A stretch of DNA of 64,000 nt from Schaalia canis (GCF_003858455.1 NZ_RQZF01000004.1:90511-154510), one strand, 5' to 3'; counted from the stretch's first letter, positions 44,202 through 54,412 are shown. A program made the numbers and translations. The notes: generated from the sequence alone by a model not told the origin.

Positions 44202-45736
44202 TATTCCCTGCCGTAGTACACATCGCCCGCAGTCACAGGACCCAAAAGAGTGGGAACAGACACTAGGGAATATCCACGTTCACGAAGCCCTCGAATAATG
44301 CCCGGAACAGACTGAACGCTTGTGGGGTGGACGTCGTGCATGAGAATAATTGACCCCGGCTTCGACCCTTCTATCGCACGGCGAGTCGTTTCAGGAACGT
44401 TTTTATTCTTCCAATCCTCAGTGTCGACATTCCACATAATCACCGTATCTCCCGTTGAGCGTAAAACCTCCAACACCCTGGAAGAAAACTCACCATAGGG
44501 AGGGCGCATCAAAACCGGTGTGCGGCCAGTAGCAGCGATAACAACATCCTTTGTTGCCACCACCTCGCGGCGCACATCCTCCGCTGACAGAAAAGGCAAA
44601 CGCGGATGGGACCACGTGTGCGTACCAATTGTGTGCCCCTCACGCAGCGCACGCGCCACCAAACCTGGATGCACAACAGCCGCATCACCTTGAACAAAGA
44701 AGGTGGCGTGAACGCGCTCGCGGAAAAGCATGTCTAAGAGCTGCGGGGTGAGCTGGGGATCAGGACCATCATCGAAGGTCAACGCTACGCAGCGAGCCTG
44801 AGAGCAGTCGATATCTTCCGTGGGTGCAGCGCCAATGAGCGTAGCAGCCTCGCCGGGCAATGGGGCCTGCGCATGAGGATAGGCGTGTAGCCCCTGGAAA
44901 CGGCCGGCATTCGTCAGAGAGTCACGAATTCTTGTTCCCACAGGGCTGAGAAGTCCCTTTGAGGCTTCACGGCTGATACGAACCGTCGTGAAAGAACTGC
45001 GATCACGGCTGGGCACAGTGACGATCAGCGCCCCATCAGGAGCAAAAAAGAGATCATCGTAGGGCGGTGCAGGTGCAGGATGTGCACGAGACGTGGGAGA
45101 GTGACTGCCGCTCTGCGGCTCAGAGGTGTCCTTATCGTCGAAACGCGTCAGAGCAAGGGTGAGCAGGCGTGACAGTGCGGGCTCTGCCTCGGCGGTGATG
45201 AGGGCCTGGCTGGGCGTAACCTCGCCGCTGGCAATATTGACAAACCAGGTCTGAGAATCAGTGCCGGGAGCGTCAGAAGCAGGTGCCTGGGCAAGAGGGG
45301 CGGTATTGAGCCTTTCAGCAAAATAGTCCCCGCCGGAGGCGACAATGCTCCACTGGATCGGCGTCAAAGGGCGTGGCCCTTGAAGGTTTTGCGCCCCTTC
45401 TGTCAGCGCGCGCGAGAAAACCGACAGCCCCACCCCCGACACCCAGTGGGCCGGAGCGCGTTCGTCAGAGGCGTCAACGCCCTCGATAATCGCGTGCGGA
45501 AGATCGAGGGGATCACGAAGCGGTAAAGAGGAGATGACGCGGGCCTCGTCAGTGGAAGACGCAGATTGGGGCGTATCACCCATGGGTAGGGGAGTGGGAT
45601 AAAGCGCTGCTGGAGAGGCACTGGCCTGAGCTGGCCCGGCAGGGTTCAGCGTGGAGGCAGCACTCAACGCCGCGACGCAACACGCAACAAAGACGTAGCG
45701 GCGCAGCGCAGAAAAGCGGAGCGGCAAGTGTGACAC
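44201..45736 (-). CDS. Secreted polysaccharide deacetylase (NodB domain)
   Basis: The exported enzyme probably removes acetyl groups from cell-wall glycan such as peptidoglycan. A signal peptide (RYVFVACCVAALSAAST) is followed by about 270 residues without a recognised family, resembling the RsiV-like part of PgdA-type proteins. The NodB domain begins at ARCVALTFDDGPDPQ (catalytic Asp pair). It has the metal histidines in GTHTWSHPRL, then RPPYGEFS and the late histidine in ILMHDVHP. The 511-residue length suits a two-domain enzyme. Confidence 0.9.
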   Translation of the reverse strand: MSHLPLRFSALRRYVFVACCVAALSAASTLNPAGPAQASASPAALYPTPLPMGDTPQSASSTDEARVISSLPLRDPLDLPHAIIEGVDASDERAPAHWVSGVGLSVFSRALTEGAQNLQGPRPLTPIQWSIVASGGDYFAERLNTAPLAQAPASDAPGTDSQTWFVNIASGEVTPSQALITAEAEPALSRLLTLALTRFDDKDTSEPQSGSHSPTSRAHPAPAPPYDDLFFAPDGALIVTVPSRDRSSFTTVRISREASKGLLSPVGTRIRDSLTNAGRFQGLHAYPHAQAPLPGEAATLIGAAPTEDIDCSQARCVALTFDDGPDPQLTPQLLDMLFRERVHATFFVQGDAAVVHPGLVARALREGHTIGTHTWSHPRLPFLSAEDVRREVVATKDVVIAATGRTPVLMRPPYGEFSSRVLEVLRSTGDTVIMWNVDTEDWKNKNVPETTRRAIEGSKPGSIILMHDVHPTSVQSVPGIIRGLRERGYSLVSVPTLLGPVTAGDVYYGRE

Positions 45737-45749
45737 GGTGTGGAGAAGA

Positions 45750-46067
45750 TCAGATCCTCACAGCGGTGCCATTTGCGATGGCTGCGAGCATACCGTTATC
45801 CGTACCCAGGGTGAAGTAGTCCACGCGAACACCCACAACAGCGTTGGCGCCCATGGCCTCGGCGCGCTGGCACATTTCGTTGATAGCGCTCTGGTAGGCC
45901 TGCTGGAGTTCACTTTCGTAAGCCGTGGAGCGGCCACCAATCATATTGCGGAAACCAGCAGCAATGTCCTTGAACATATTGACACCCATAATGGTTTCCC
46001 CTGTCACCATGCCAACGTACTGCTGGATGGGGTGACCTTCAATGGTGGGGGTGGTGACGGCAAACAT
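45750..46067 (-). CDS. YbjQ/UPF0145 family protein
   Basis: The 105-residue product matches the UPF0145 (YbjQ) family of small oligomeric proteins, with the conserved [23 protein letters not shown] start and [15 protein letters not shown]. The function is not established, although a heavy-metal-binding annotation is common. The start at 46067 is supported by AAGGAGTC upstream; the frame continues 15 codons further without a start signal. It lies 13 bases before the deacetylase gene on the same strand. Confidence 0.88.
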   Translation of the reverse strand: MFAVTTPTIEGHPIQQYVGMVTGETIMGVNMFKDIAAGFRNMIGGRSTAYESELQQAYQSAINEMCQRAEAMGANAVVGVRVDYFTLGTDNGMLAAIANGTAVRI

Positions 46068-46254
46068 GCGGACTCCTTTACGGCTGAGGGTGGGTGAAAG
46101 GGGCTGCCTCAAGGGCGCGTCATTTGTGTGACGCCAAATTCACCGCACCGTCATTTTTTGTGATGCGTCCATTTTGACACTGGATCCATTGTGTCGGCGA
46201 GGCCGCCACCCCTGAAATATCCCGGATTATCGTGGAAAGGGTGTGGGAAGTGCC

Positions 46255-47499
46255 TCATGGAATATAGCGGGCAGGATCGTCGACAAGATCCTGGAGTACT
46301 CGATGTGCCGCCCCCGTGACGGAAAGATTTGCCGAGTCGTCGAGAACTTCAATCGTCGGGTGGGTCCATGCCGATTGAAGGATACGCTTGGACATGATTT
46401 CTTCGGCGGTTTCACGGATGTGGGGGGCAATGTCGGCCAGATTTCCACCGAGGATAACCAGCGGAATGTCGGTGAGATTGACCGCCGCAGACAGGGCTCG
46501 CCCCAGGGCAACGGCGCCCTGTTGGAGTGCTGCTTGAGCATCGGCATTACCCGCATCGGCCTCGTCGCACACTTCGCGCGGGGGCGTGTTTTCAGGAAGC
46601 TTGGCGTGACGAGCAAGGGCTTGGCGCCCAAGGAAGGATTCGAGGCAGCCAATCGCGCCGCACTTACAGGCGGGGCCTGTAGGGTCAACGCAGATATGCC
46701 CGATTTCTCCAGCCCAGCCATTAGTGCCGCTGAGGGGAGCGTGATGAAGGACAATACCCGCTCCAACGCCTACCTCTCCAGAGACGTAAATGAAGGATGC
46801 TGGGCCGCCTGGAACTCCTGGGCGGGGGTGGGCGATTGCGTAAGCAGCAAGATCGGCCTCATTCGTGACGAGGCGGGGGTAGAGGTTCGCAATGGGAGCC
46901 AGGAGTTCAGTGAAAGGGAGGTTTTCCCATTGAAGGTTGGGCGCTTTGGCGACCATTTCGGTGGAGATGATGCCAGGCAGGGCCAGCGCTGACCCGATGA
47001 AGGTCATGGGGGTTGCAGCGTAGCGGTCGAGAACTTCCTGACCAAGCTCACTCAGCGCGGCCATAGTGGTTGCCGGATCGGTGAGGCTGGGGTTGGGGCA
47101 GGAGGCGAAGGCAAGAATTTCGCCCGAAAGGTCAATAAGTTGCGCTTTGAGGATGGAGACATTCACCTCAAGCCCTAGTGCACAGTAGCGTTCGGCTTGA
47201 GGTTGAAGGCGGATGGCGGGGCGTCCTCGCGAGGGTTCACTAGAGGGGGCGAGCTCTTCAATGAGTCCGGCGCTAATGAGTTCATCAACGAGGCGTGAGA
47301 TGGTGGCGCGGGTTGTGCCGGTGTAGTTGGCAATGTTGGCGCGCGAGATAGTGCCTGGATTGGCAAGGATCTGGCGCAGGACAAGTGAAAGATTTTTCGC
47401 GCGAAGATTGTGTGCGGTCACGCCGGATGCAGCGGGCGTGCGGGTGCCCGGCTGGGGACAGGGGGTCAGTGGCGTAGAGGCCAGGGAATGTAGGCGCAT
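46255..47499 (-). CDS. xylR: ROK-family transcriptional regulator, XylR-like
   Basis: The N-terminal winged helix (TISRANIANYTGTTRATISRLVDELISAGLIEE, about 40-75) binds DNA. The rest is a ROK sugar-binding domain with the zinc motif CVDPTGPACKCGAIGCLES. It is divergent from xylA, so it most likely represses the xylose genes until the sugar is present; that role is inferred from position. ATG 47499 gives 414 residues, a usual length; the frame is open 39 codons upstream, but that part has no family resemblance and covers the promoter region. Confidence 0.88.
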   Translation of the reverse strand: MRLHSLASTPLTPCPQPGTRTPAASGVTAHNLRAKNLSLVLRQILANPGTISRANIANYTGTTRATISRLVDELISAGLIEELAPSSEPSRGRPAIRLQPQAERYCALGLEVNVSILKAQLIDLSGEILAFASCPNPSLTDPATTMAALSELGQEVLDRYAATPMTFIGSALALPGIISTEMVAKAPNLQWENLPFTELLAPIANLYPRLVTNEADLAAYAIAHPRPGVPGGPASFIYVSGEVGVGAGIVLHHAPLSGTNGWAGEIGHICVDPTGPACKCGAIGCLESFLGRQALARHAKLPENTPPREVCDEADAGNADAQAALQQGAVALGRALSAAVNLTDIPLVILGGNLADIAPHIRETAEEIMSKRILQSAWTHPTIEVLDDSANLSVTGAAHRVLQDLVDDPARYIP

Positions 47500-47781
47500 G
47501 GCTTGACTGTAGCCCACACATCCAGTATGTTTTTTAACGCAACAAAATAAGTGATAGGGGTTGCCATACCCCTTCAGCCGGCAAGGGTGCCTGGTTCGAG
47601 TGGCCATTCGGGACAAATGCGTTCAAAATACTGAGCAAAAGGCAGAAATTGTATAGATTATTTAAACCCTTCGTGAGCTGAAGCAAGGAAAGGCCCTGAA
47701 CAAAAATGCACAGTATAAAAAATGCAATGAAAATATTTGCATGTTTTGATCTGTGTAACCCCACAACGAGAGGCAAAAACC
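47500..47781. promoter_or_regulatory. Divergent xylR-xylA control region
   Basis: This AT-rich stretch must hold both promoters. TTTTTTAACGCAACAAAATAA and GATTATTTAAACCC are candidate operator segments for the ROK regulator. No gene is supported in it. Confidence 0.5.
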
Positions 47782-48957
47782 ATGACCACCACCCACAACA
47801 AGAAGTTCTCCTTCGGCCTCTGGACCGTTGGATGGACCGCAGCAGACCCCTTCGGCAGCGCAACACGCCCCGCCCTTGACCCCTGGGAATACGCCGAAAA
47901 ACTCGCCGAACTCGGCGCATGGGGCATCACCTTCCACGACAACGACGTCTACGACTTCAACGCCTCCGACGCTGAACGCGCCGACCGTATCGCCCGCCTC
48001 AAAGCCGCAGCCGACAATGCCGGCCTCGTCATTGAAATGGTCACCACCAACACCTTCAGCCACCCCATCTTCAAAGACGGTGGCCTGACCAACAACGACC
48101 GCTCCATCCGCCGCTTCGGCCTGCGCAAAGTCCTGCGCAATGTCGACCTCGCCGCTGAACTCGGCGCCACCACCTTCGTCATGTGGGGCGGCCGCGAAGG
48201 CGCAGAATACGACTCCTCCAAGGACCTTGGCGCAGCCATGGAACGCTACAAGGAAGGCCTCGACACCGTCGCCGCCTACATCAAGCACCAAGGCTACGAC
48301 CTACGCATCGGCCTCGAACCCAAGCCCAACGAGCCCCGAGGCGACATCTTCTTGCCGACCATCGGCCACGCCCTCGGCCTTATTGCCGAACTCGACAACG
48401 GCGACATCGTTGGTCTCAACCCTGAAGTCGGCCACGAACAAATGGCCAACCTCAACTTCACCCACGGCATCGCCCAAGCCCTCCACGCCGACAAGCTCTT
48501 CCACATTGACCTCAACGGCCAATCCGGCGTCAAATACGACCAAGACAAAGCCTTCGGACACGGCGACCTGGCCAGCGCCTTCTTCACCGTTGACCTGCTT
48601 GAAAATGGCTTCCCCAACGGCGGCAACCGCTACGACGGCGCACTCCACTTCGACTACAAACCCGGCCGCACCGAAGGTATGGAAGGCGTATGGGAATCAG
48701 CCCGCGCAAACATCGAAATGTACATGATGCTTGCCGAAAAGGCCGCCGCCTTCCGCGCCGACCCACGCACCCAAGAACTCATGGCAAAGGCCTCCATCCC
48801 CGAACTTGGCCAGTCCACCCTGGCTGAGGGTGAGAGCTTCGAGGACTTCCTAGCAGACCGCTCAGCCTTCGAGGACTTCGACGCCGAAGCGGCAGGAGCC
48901 CGCGAATACCACTTCGTCGAGCTCTACCAGCACGCCATGCGCCATCTGATTGGCTAA
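47782..48957 (+). CDS. xylA: Xylose isomerase
   Basis: XylA converts D-xylose to D-xylulose in the cytosol using two Mg or Mn ions. The 391-residue product has the actinobacterial-type start [17 protein letters not shown], the catalytic histidine in [30 protein letters not shown] and the metal-binding HIDLNGQSG with [10 protein letters not shown]. The start ATG 47782 fits the family N-terminus, since 15 extra codons upstream have no resemblance. Codon use is strongly C-biased, a mark of high expression. Confidence 0.97.
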   Translation: MTTTHNKKFSFGLWTVGWTAADPFGSATRPALDPWEYAEKLAELGAWGITFHDNDVYDFNASDAERADRIARLKAAADNAGLVIEMVTTNTFSHPIFKDGGLTNNDRSIRRFGLRKVLRNVDLAAELGATTFVMWGGREGAEYDSSKDLGAAMERYKEGLDTVAAYIKHQGYDLRIGLEPKPNEPRGDIFLPTIGHALGLIAELDNGDIVGLNPEVGHEQMANLNFTHGIAQALHADKLFHIDLNGQSGVKYDQDKAFGHGDLASAFFTVDLLENGFPNGGNRYDGALHFDYKPGRTEGMEGVWESARANIEMYMMLAEKAAAFRADPRTQELMAKASIPELGQSTLAEGESFEDFLADRSAFEDFDAEAAGAREYHFVELYQHAMRHLIG

Positions 48958-48966
48958 GGGACAATA

Positions 48967-49025
48967 CGAGGGTGGCCTCGCCGCGGTACCGGGTACACCA
49001 ACACCCAGCCACGAGGCCACCCTCG
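48967..49025 (+). terminator. Hairpin between xylA and xylB
   Basis: CGAGGGTGGCCTCG (48967-48980) and its perfect 14-bp complement (49012-49025) enclose a 31-base loop and sit entirely in the 93-base xylA-xylB gap. It could attenuate xylB expression or stabilise the xylA message. Confidence 0.6.
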
Positions 49026-49050
49026 TCAATTACGGAAAGGAGACGCAAAG

Positions 49051-50457
49051 ATGCGTCCCTATGTTGCAGGTGTCGACACCTCCACCCAGTCCTGCAAGGT
49101 CATCATCTGGGACCCCGCCAGCGGCCAGATCGTCCGAGAAGGCAAAGCCTCACACCCCGACGGCACAGAGGTCCATCCCGACCACTGGTGGGCTGCCTTC
49201 GAGCAGGCCCTTGACGCCGCAGGCGGGCTGGACGACGTACACGCCCTGTCAGTTGGCGGACAACAGCACGGCATGGTCTGCCTTGACGCTGATGGGCAGG
49301 TCATTCGCCCCGCTCTCTTGTGGAACGATACGCGCTCAGCCCAGGCCGCCGTTGACCTCATCGAAGAATGCGGAACTGCAACACAGGAAGGCGCCGATGT
49401 CCTTCCATCTGACGGAGAAAGCCAGCATCCCGAAGAGTTGGTCACGGCCCACGATGCGGGCAAACGCTGGTGGGTGGAGGCCACCGGCTCCGTGCCCGTC
49501 GCCTCCTTCACCGTCACCAAACTACGCTGGCTAGCCGATAATGAGCCTGAAAACGCCGCCCGCATTGCCGCCATCTGCCTGCCGCACGACTGGCTGACCT
49601 GGAAAATCTCCGGCTCCACCGACCTGGCTGACCTACGCACCGACCGCTCCGACGCCTCGGGCACGGGTTACGTCGCTACCGATGGGCGCACCTACCGCTA
49701 CGACATTCTCGCCCGTGCCCTGCGCATTGACGAGGACGCCGCACGCCGTATCATCCTGCCCCGCATTTGCGAGCCCTGGGAGGTTGCCGGGCGAGGGGAC
49801 GCCGCCCGAGGCTGGGGCGAAATCCTTCTCGGGCCAGGCTGCGGAGACAATGCCGGTGCGGCCCTGGGCGTTGATTTACGCCCCGGCCAAGCACTCCTGT
49901 CCCTGGGAACGTCCGGCGTCATCTCGGCTGTCGCCTCACAGCCCGTGTGTGATCCCGACGGGCTTGTCACAGGCTTTTCCGACGCCTCCGGCAACTGGCT
50001 CCCCCTGGCCTGCACTCTCAATGCCTCGCGCATTATCGACGCCATGTGTAAGGTCACCGGACTGGACTACGACGCCTTCGACGATGCTGCGCTGTCCGTA
50101 CCTGACGCGCGCGGATTAGTGCTCGTTCCCTATTTTGAAGGGGAGCGCACCCCCAACCTGCCCCACGCCACGGCCACACTCTCTGGCATGACCCTGGCCA
50201 ATTCCGCACCTGAATATGTTGCCCGCGCAACCGTTGAGGGCCTGCTCAGCCTCATGCGTTTCGCTTTGGATGCCGTGCGGAATCTAGGTGCTCCCATTGA
50301 TGAGGTCATCCTGGTTGGTGGTGGTGCGCGATCGCGCGCCGTACAGGCCCTGGCAGAAGGAATGCTGGGGGCTCGCGTGCGCGTGGCGCCCTCGGCCGAG
50401 TACGTGGCCCTCGGTGCTGCCCGCCAGGCCGCCGAGGTGGCGCGCCGGGTGGAGTAA
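49051..50457 (+). CDS. xylB: Xylulokinase
   Basis: XylB phosphorylates D-xylulose to xylulose 5-phosphate. This FGGY-family kinase has the N-terminal ATP motif VAGVDTSTQSCKVIIWD, the substrate segment QQHGMVCLD, and the C-terminal DEVILVGGGARSRAVQALAEGML adenosine motif. The 468-residue length is normal. GGAAAGGAG precedes the start. It follows xylA in the same direction. Confidence 0.95.
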   Translation: MRPYVAGVDTSTQSCKVIIWDPASGQIVREGKASHPDGTEVHPDHWWAAFEQALDAAGGLDDVHALSVGGQQHGMVCLDADGQVIRPALLWNDTRSAQAAVDLIEECGTATQEGADVLPSDGESQHPEELVTAHDAGKRWWVEATGSVPVASFTVTKLRWLADNEPENAARIAAICLPHDWLTWKISGSTDLADLRTDRSDASGTGYVATDGRTYRYDILARALRIDEDAARRIILPRICEPWEVAGRGDAARGWGEILLGPGCGDNAGAALGVDLRPGQALLSLGTSGVISAVASQPVCDPDGLVTGFSDASGNWLPLACTLNASRIIDAMCKVTGLDYDAFDDAALSVPDARGLVLVPYFEGERTPNLPHATATLSGMTLANSAPEYVARATVEGLLSLMRFALDAVRNLGAPIDEVILVGGGARSRAVQALAEGMLGARVRVAPSAEYVALGAARQAAEVARRVE

Positions 50458-50540
50458 AGCCCAAGGCGGCGTGTGCTGGACAGGCCCTCCGATCCCCTTG
50501 CTCATTGTTGCTTGCTCAGTCCATGCGCCCAAGTAGCCTC

Positions 50541-50610
50541 CTAATCTTGCGCCTTGTTGTCAAAACAGCCCCGCACGCGGCGCAGTTTTGACAACAAGGC
50601 GCAAGATTAG
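50541..50610. terminator. Bidirectional terminator with 26-bp perfect stem
   Basis: CTAATCTTGCGCCTTGTTGT followed by CAAAAC (50541-50566) is perfectly complementary to 50585-50610. It separates xylB from the convergent epimerase-family gene. Confidence 0.85.
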
Positions 50611-50644
50611 AGGTAGGCACCTGGGGCACGGCAGTGCGCCTTCC

Positions 50645-51865
50645 TTATCCAGCCTGTTCTTTCAGCGCCCAAGCAAAAGCAGGCCGCAGCGGCAGCGTGC
50701 CCACAATCATCGCCTGCAGAGCGTGGTAAATGTCGGGCTTGCCCGTCCATGTGTGGGGTGCGGGCTCATTGCGTTCGTTGAGCTCTTCATGCCAGCATCC
50801 CGACGGGTCGATGAGGTATCGCTGCGCGTAGTCCCAGTAGTCGGCAATATCCTGCCAGTAGGAGGCATTGTCGCTGGTGTGAGCTAAAGCCGCAGCCGCC
50901 CCGATGGCCTCACATAGCACCCAGTGCATGCGCTGCCGCACCACGGGCCTTCCCTCAAAATCAATGGTGTAGACGAAGCCCGGCGCACCATCCCTGCCCC
51001 AGCCCTCCGCCAAAGATTTGCGGTACAGGTAGGCGGGCAGTACATCGAAGGATGCCGGGTACTCTACGCCGTGAGCCTGACATTCGGCGGCAACCGTCAG
51101 AATCAAGCGTGACCACTCCAGCCAGTGCCCAATTGTTGATCCGAAGGGTCGGAACGCGTCGGCAGGAATGTCCTCGTTGTAGGAGAGCATGGGCCGCCAC
51201 TGCTCGTCGAAATGTTCGGGCAGGCGGTGATCGTTCGCGTCAATAAAGCCCACCACGCGCGAGGTAATCCGCAGGGCTTGTTCTAAACGCCGCTGATCCC
51301 CATTGGCTGCGAAGGCGGCGAGCAGCGCCTCCACCGAGTGCATATTCGCATTCACCCCGCGGTAGGGATCCACCCCCATTGTTTCAGGATCACGGGCGTC
51401 AACGACCATGCCGGCGGCCTCATCCCACCACAGCGCATCGAAGGTTTCCAGCGCGCGGGTGAGGAGCGCGTTGGCCTCGTCAACCCCGGCGGCCAGGGCC
51501 GAGGAGGCTGCGAGGATGACGAAGGAGTGATCGTAGGCGACGCGCATCTGGGAATCCGGCGTGCCGTCGGCGTCAACGGAGGATACCCAACTGCGGGTGG
51601 CCGCATCGTAGAGCGGGCCGTTGAGTAGCGCGTCCACGCCGTGCCGTACATAGGGCAGGCAGTCGGCATACCCCAGCAGGTGGCCGAGGGCGAAGGCGTG
51701 CGTCATGCGCCCGGTGATCCACAGGCGTGTGCCGTAGGTGGGGTCGATGCGTCCGTCATCATTGAGCCACCCAAAGCCATAGGAGGTGCGGCCGTGGCGG
51801 GCAAAATCAATGAGGGCGCGGCTTTCGTGGGAGAAAGAAGCGCGGAGGGCGGGAGGGATCGTCAT
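50645..51865 (-). CDS. AGE-family sugar isomerase/epimerase (YihS/mannose isomerase-like)
   Basis: The protein has the (alpha/alpha)6-barrel signatures of the N-acylglucosamine 2-epimerase superfamily: TRLWITGRMTHAFAL, NANMHSVEALLAAF, GHWLEWSRLIL and TWTGKPDIYHALQA, with histidines in each. The GKPDIYH ending is typical of aldose-ketose isomerases such as YihS (sulfoquinovose/mannose) rather than renin-binding epimerases. The 406-residue length is usual. It lies downstream of the DeoR-type regulator gene on the same strand, next to the divergent sugar importer operon. The substrate is probably the imported sugar (inference). Confidence 0.87.
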   Translation of the reverse strand: MTIPPALRASFSHESRALIDFARHGRTSYGFGWLNDDGRIDPTYGTRLWITGRMTHAFALGHLLGYADCLPYVRHGVDALLNGPLYDAATRSWVSSVDADGTPDSQMRVAYDHSFVILAASSALAAGVDEANALLTRALETFDALWWDEAAGMVVDARDPETMGVDPYRGVNANMHSVEALLAAFAANGDQRRLEQALRITSRVVGFIDANDHRLPEHFDEQWRPMLSYNEDIPADAFRPFGSTIGHWLEWSRLILTVAAECQAHGVEYPASFDVLPAYLYRKSLAEGWGRDGAPGFVYTIDFEGRPVVRQRMHWVLCEAIGAAAALAHTSDNASYWQDIADYWDYAQRYLIDPSGCWHEELNERNEPAPHTWTGKPDIYHALQAMIVGTLPLRPAFAWALKEQAG

Positions 51866-52031
51866 TGGTCATCTCCAATCGTTCAAGTGTGGGCAGGGTG
51901 TGCGCGTGCGCGTCCTTGCGCGGCGCAGTCGTCATCAGTGACGAGGCTGCCGCCGCCTTACTTCAGTGAGGAAGTAGCAGCGGGGGTGGTGTGATGGGGT
52001 ATCGAGAGGGGGTGGGTAAAGGGGGGTGGTG

Positions 52032-52883
52032 CTAGCGTTCGGGGGTGATGACGTTGACCTCGTGTTCGTGCAGTGCTGTGAGAAGCGGCGCGGGGGGCAT
52101 GGTGTCGGTGATGAGGTAGTCAGCCAGGCTGAGTGGGCCGATGGTGGCGAAGAGTCGGCTATTGAATTTGGAGGAGTCCGCGAGGATTGCAACCTTGCGG
52201 GATTGCTGTGCCATCTGGGCAATCATCATGGCTTCAGCGAGGTTTGTGGTGGAGAAACCCCCTTCGGCATCCACTGCGCCAACGCCCAGAAGTGCAAGGT
52301 CGGCTTGGACGGCTACCTGCCCGCCTCCATTGGGCGAGGAGAAGGAGACGGGGCCAATGGCGACTCTGCCGGATAGTCGGATGTGGCCACCGATCATATA
52401 CACGTCGCGGCAGCTTTCAGGGTTGATGGAGGTTGGGATGACGAGGGAGTTAGTGGCGATGATGAGTTCGCGCCGTTCGCTGAGGTGGGAGGCGAGGGCG
52501 AGGGTGGTGGTGCCGCCGTTGATGAGGAGGACAGAACCGTCATCCACCAGGCCGACGGCTAAGCGGGCGATGGTGTCTTTTTCGTGAGGTCGTAGTCGGG
52601 TGCGGTCGTCGAGTTGGGTGTCATGCCAGGGGATGGCGGAGGTGGACATGGCGCCACCGTGGGTGCGGATGAGGACGCCTTCGGCATCAAGCTGGTCGAG
52701 GTCGCGGCGGATGGTGTCGACGGAGACGCCGAAACGTCGCGCAAGGTCAGCGACCGTCACCTGGCCAGCTTCGGCAATGTAGGTGGCGATTCGGCTTTTT
52801 CGCCCGGCTGGGAGTCGAGGGTGTGCGTCTTCCACGACAGTAGAATAACGCGAAATGCAGAAAAACGCATATACCTGCGTCAT
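52032..52883 (-). CDS. DeoR-family transcriptional regulator
   Basis: The N-terminal DeoR helix-turn-helix reads RKSRIATYIAEAGQVTVADLARRFGVSVDTIRRDLDQL and is followed by the effector domain with LINGGTTTLALASHL, typical of sensors of phosphorylated sugars. GTG 52835 (VEDAHPRLPAGRK) is a possible later start, since the first 16 residues do not resemble the family. It is divergent from the importer operon and probably represses it and the downstream isomerase gene. Confidence 0.9.
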   Translation of the reverse strand: MTQVYAFFCISRYSTVVEDAHPRLPAGRKSRIATYIAEAGQVTVADLARRFGVSVDTIRRDLDQLDAEGVLIRTHGGAMSTSAIPWHDTQLDDRTRLRPHEKDTIARLAVGLVDDGSVLLINGGTTTLALASHLSERRELIIATNSLVIPTSINPESCRDVYMIGGHIRLSGRVAIGPVSFSSPNGGGQVAVQADLALLGVGAVDAEGGFSTTNLAEAMMIAQMAQQSRKVAILADSSKFNSRLFATIGPLSLADYLITDTMPPAPLLTALHEHEVNVITPER

Positions 52884-53013
52884 GTTATCGCTTTGTTACC
52901 GTATTCCGGTTGCAGAGGCGTGTTGTGCGGCTTAGGCTCGCAATACGGCCTCAAAAAACAGCGAATAGCTGCACAAAATTGCACATCAATGACGATGGAA
53001 GAAGGCAGTATCC
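52884..53013. promoter_or_regulatory. Divergent control region of the second sugar cluster
   Basis: The 130 bases between the regulator and the substrate-binding protein gene must hold both promoters. AT-rich words such as GCAGAAAAACGCATATACC near 52857-52875 and GCTGCACAAAATTGCACA near 52970-52985 are candidate regulator sites; the second contains the imperfect palindrome TGCACAAAATTGCA. Confidence 0.4.
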
Positions 53014-54315
53014 ATGAACAGAAGACTCGTCGCGATCGCCGCGACCCTTGGAATGTCGGCAATGATGCTGACAGCATGTGCATCAACCCCACAAAGTGGC
53101 GCGGCAGAATCCGGCGCGCCCACCGAACCCGCCGCAGATGGCACAGTCACCCTCGAATTCGCCCAATGGTGGGAGCCAGAACTTCCTGACGGCTCCTTCC
53201 GTGCCCTCATGGACGAATTCGAAGCTGCAAATCCCGGCATCAAAGTTGAACTCCTTTCAGGCCCCTACGCCTCCACCAAGGAACAACTTGTCGCCGGAGC
53301 TGCCGCAGGCACCATGCCCGACGTTGTTGGCCTTGACGGCGCGTGGGTCAGCGACTTCGTCAAACAAGGCGCCATTACTGACCTCAGCGCCCTCATGAAA
53401 GAGGCAGGCTACGATGACGCCCAACTCGCCAGCCAAATTAAAGTCGCTGACGCCACCTACATGATCCCCGTGGTCAACTTCGTCTACCCCATGTTCGTCA
53501 ACCGTGACCTCCTTGATAAAGCAGGCATCACCGGCGTTCCCTCAACACGGACCGAGTTCACCGACGCAGCCAAAAAGATCACCGCAGCCGTTCCTGACGC
53601 CTCAGGCTGGGTGATGCCCCTGTCCCTCGAAGCCCCCAACGGCATCCAAAACGACGTCATGGCATGGGTATGGGCATCAGGTGGATCAATGCTCACCCCG
53701 GACGGTAAACCCAATGTCAACAACGAGGACGTCAAATCCGCCCTTGAGTTCATTAAGGGCATGTGGGATGCCAAGGTCATTGCCAACGGTGCTTTCACCA
53801 TGAAGGAACAAGACAAGGTCGAAGACTTCACCAATGGCCGTGTCGGCATGATGATTGACTCCCTCGCCCACATCAACCTCATCCGCGAATCCAGCCCTGA
53901 CCTGAAGTTTGAAATTGCCGCTATCCCCGCCAAGGACGGCTACAGCGGCGAACGCGGCATGCCCTACGCCTCGTGGGGAATTGGCGTGTCCAACTCAACC
54001 GAACACAAAGCCGAAGCGTGGAAACTCGTTGAGTTCCTCATGTCCAAGGACGTCAACGCCCGACTCTCTGACAGTGCACACGCTTTCCCAGGCCACGTTG
54101 ATGCTGAACCCGCCTTCGTCAAAGACGACGAGTTCTTCAAAGCCGCCTTCGACATCTGGAACGCCGGACGCCCGGCCAACGAATTCACCGGATTGCCCGT
54201 CGCTGAAAAACTCATGCGCAGCTTCGATGAAGAATTCCAGCGTTACCTCAGCGGAGACATCAGCATCGACGAGATGCTGACAACCGTCCAAACCACCTGG
54301 GAAGGCGAGTTCTAA
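53014..54315 (+). CDS. Sugar ABC transporter substrate-binding lipoprotein (family 1)
   Basis: This extracellular lipoprotein binds the sugar. The signal peptide ends at the lipobox LTAC (ATLGMSAMMLTACAS), and the mature domain starts VTLEFAQWWEPELPDGSF. GTMPDVVGLDGAWVSDF and GRVGMMIDSLAHI are typical of MalE/UgpB-type family 1 proteins. The 433-residue length is usual. A hairpin follows before the permease genes, as often seen where the binding protein is made in excess. Confidence 0.93.
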   Translation: MNRRLVAIAATLGMSAMMLTACASTPQSGAAESGAPTEPAADGTVTLEFAQWWEPELPDGSFRALMDEFEAANPGIKVELLSGPYASTKEQLVAGAAAGTMPDVVGLDGAWVSDFVKQGAITDLSALMKEAGYDDAQLASQIKVADATYMIPVVNFVYPMFVNRDLLDKAGITGVPSTRTEFTDAAKKITAAVPDASGWVMPLSLEAPNGIQNDVMAWVWASGGSMLTPDGKPNVNNEDVKSALEFIKGMWDAKVIANGAFTMKEQDKVEDFTNGRVGMMIDSLAHINLIRESSPDLKFEIAAIPAKDGYSGERGMPYASWGIGVSNSTEHKAEAWKLVEFLMSKDVNARLSDSAHAFPGHVDAEPAFVKDDEFFKAAFDIWNAGRPANEFTGLPVAEKLMRSFDEEFQRYLSGDISIDEMLTTVQTTWEGEF

Positions 54316-54395
54316 CTCCGCCCCCTCACACCCCGCAACGGCGATACGCGCTATGCGCTGAACGGAGCAGCCAAGAGTGTAACGCCAACCCCGAT

Positions 54396-54412
54396 CCGCC
54401 CTCGCAGGGCGG
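54396..54412 (+). terminator. Hairpin between binding protein and permease genes
   Basis: CCGCCCT and AGGGCGG form a 7-bp stem with a 3-base loop in a 214-base GC-rich gap. It may attenuate transcription into the permease genes. Confidence 0.45.

Noticed and set aside
46243..46992. 249-codon plus-strand open frame
   Set aside because: It is antisense to the ROK regulator. The sense frame has the zinc motif and helix-turn-helix.
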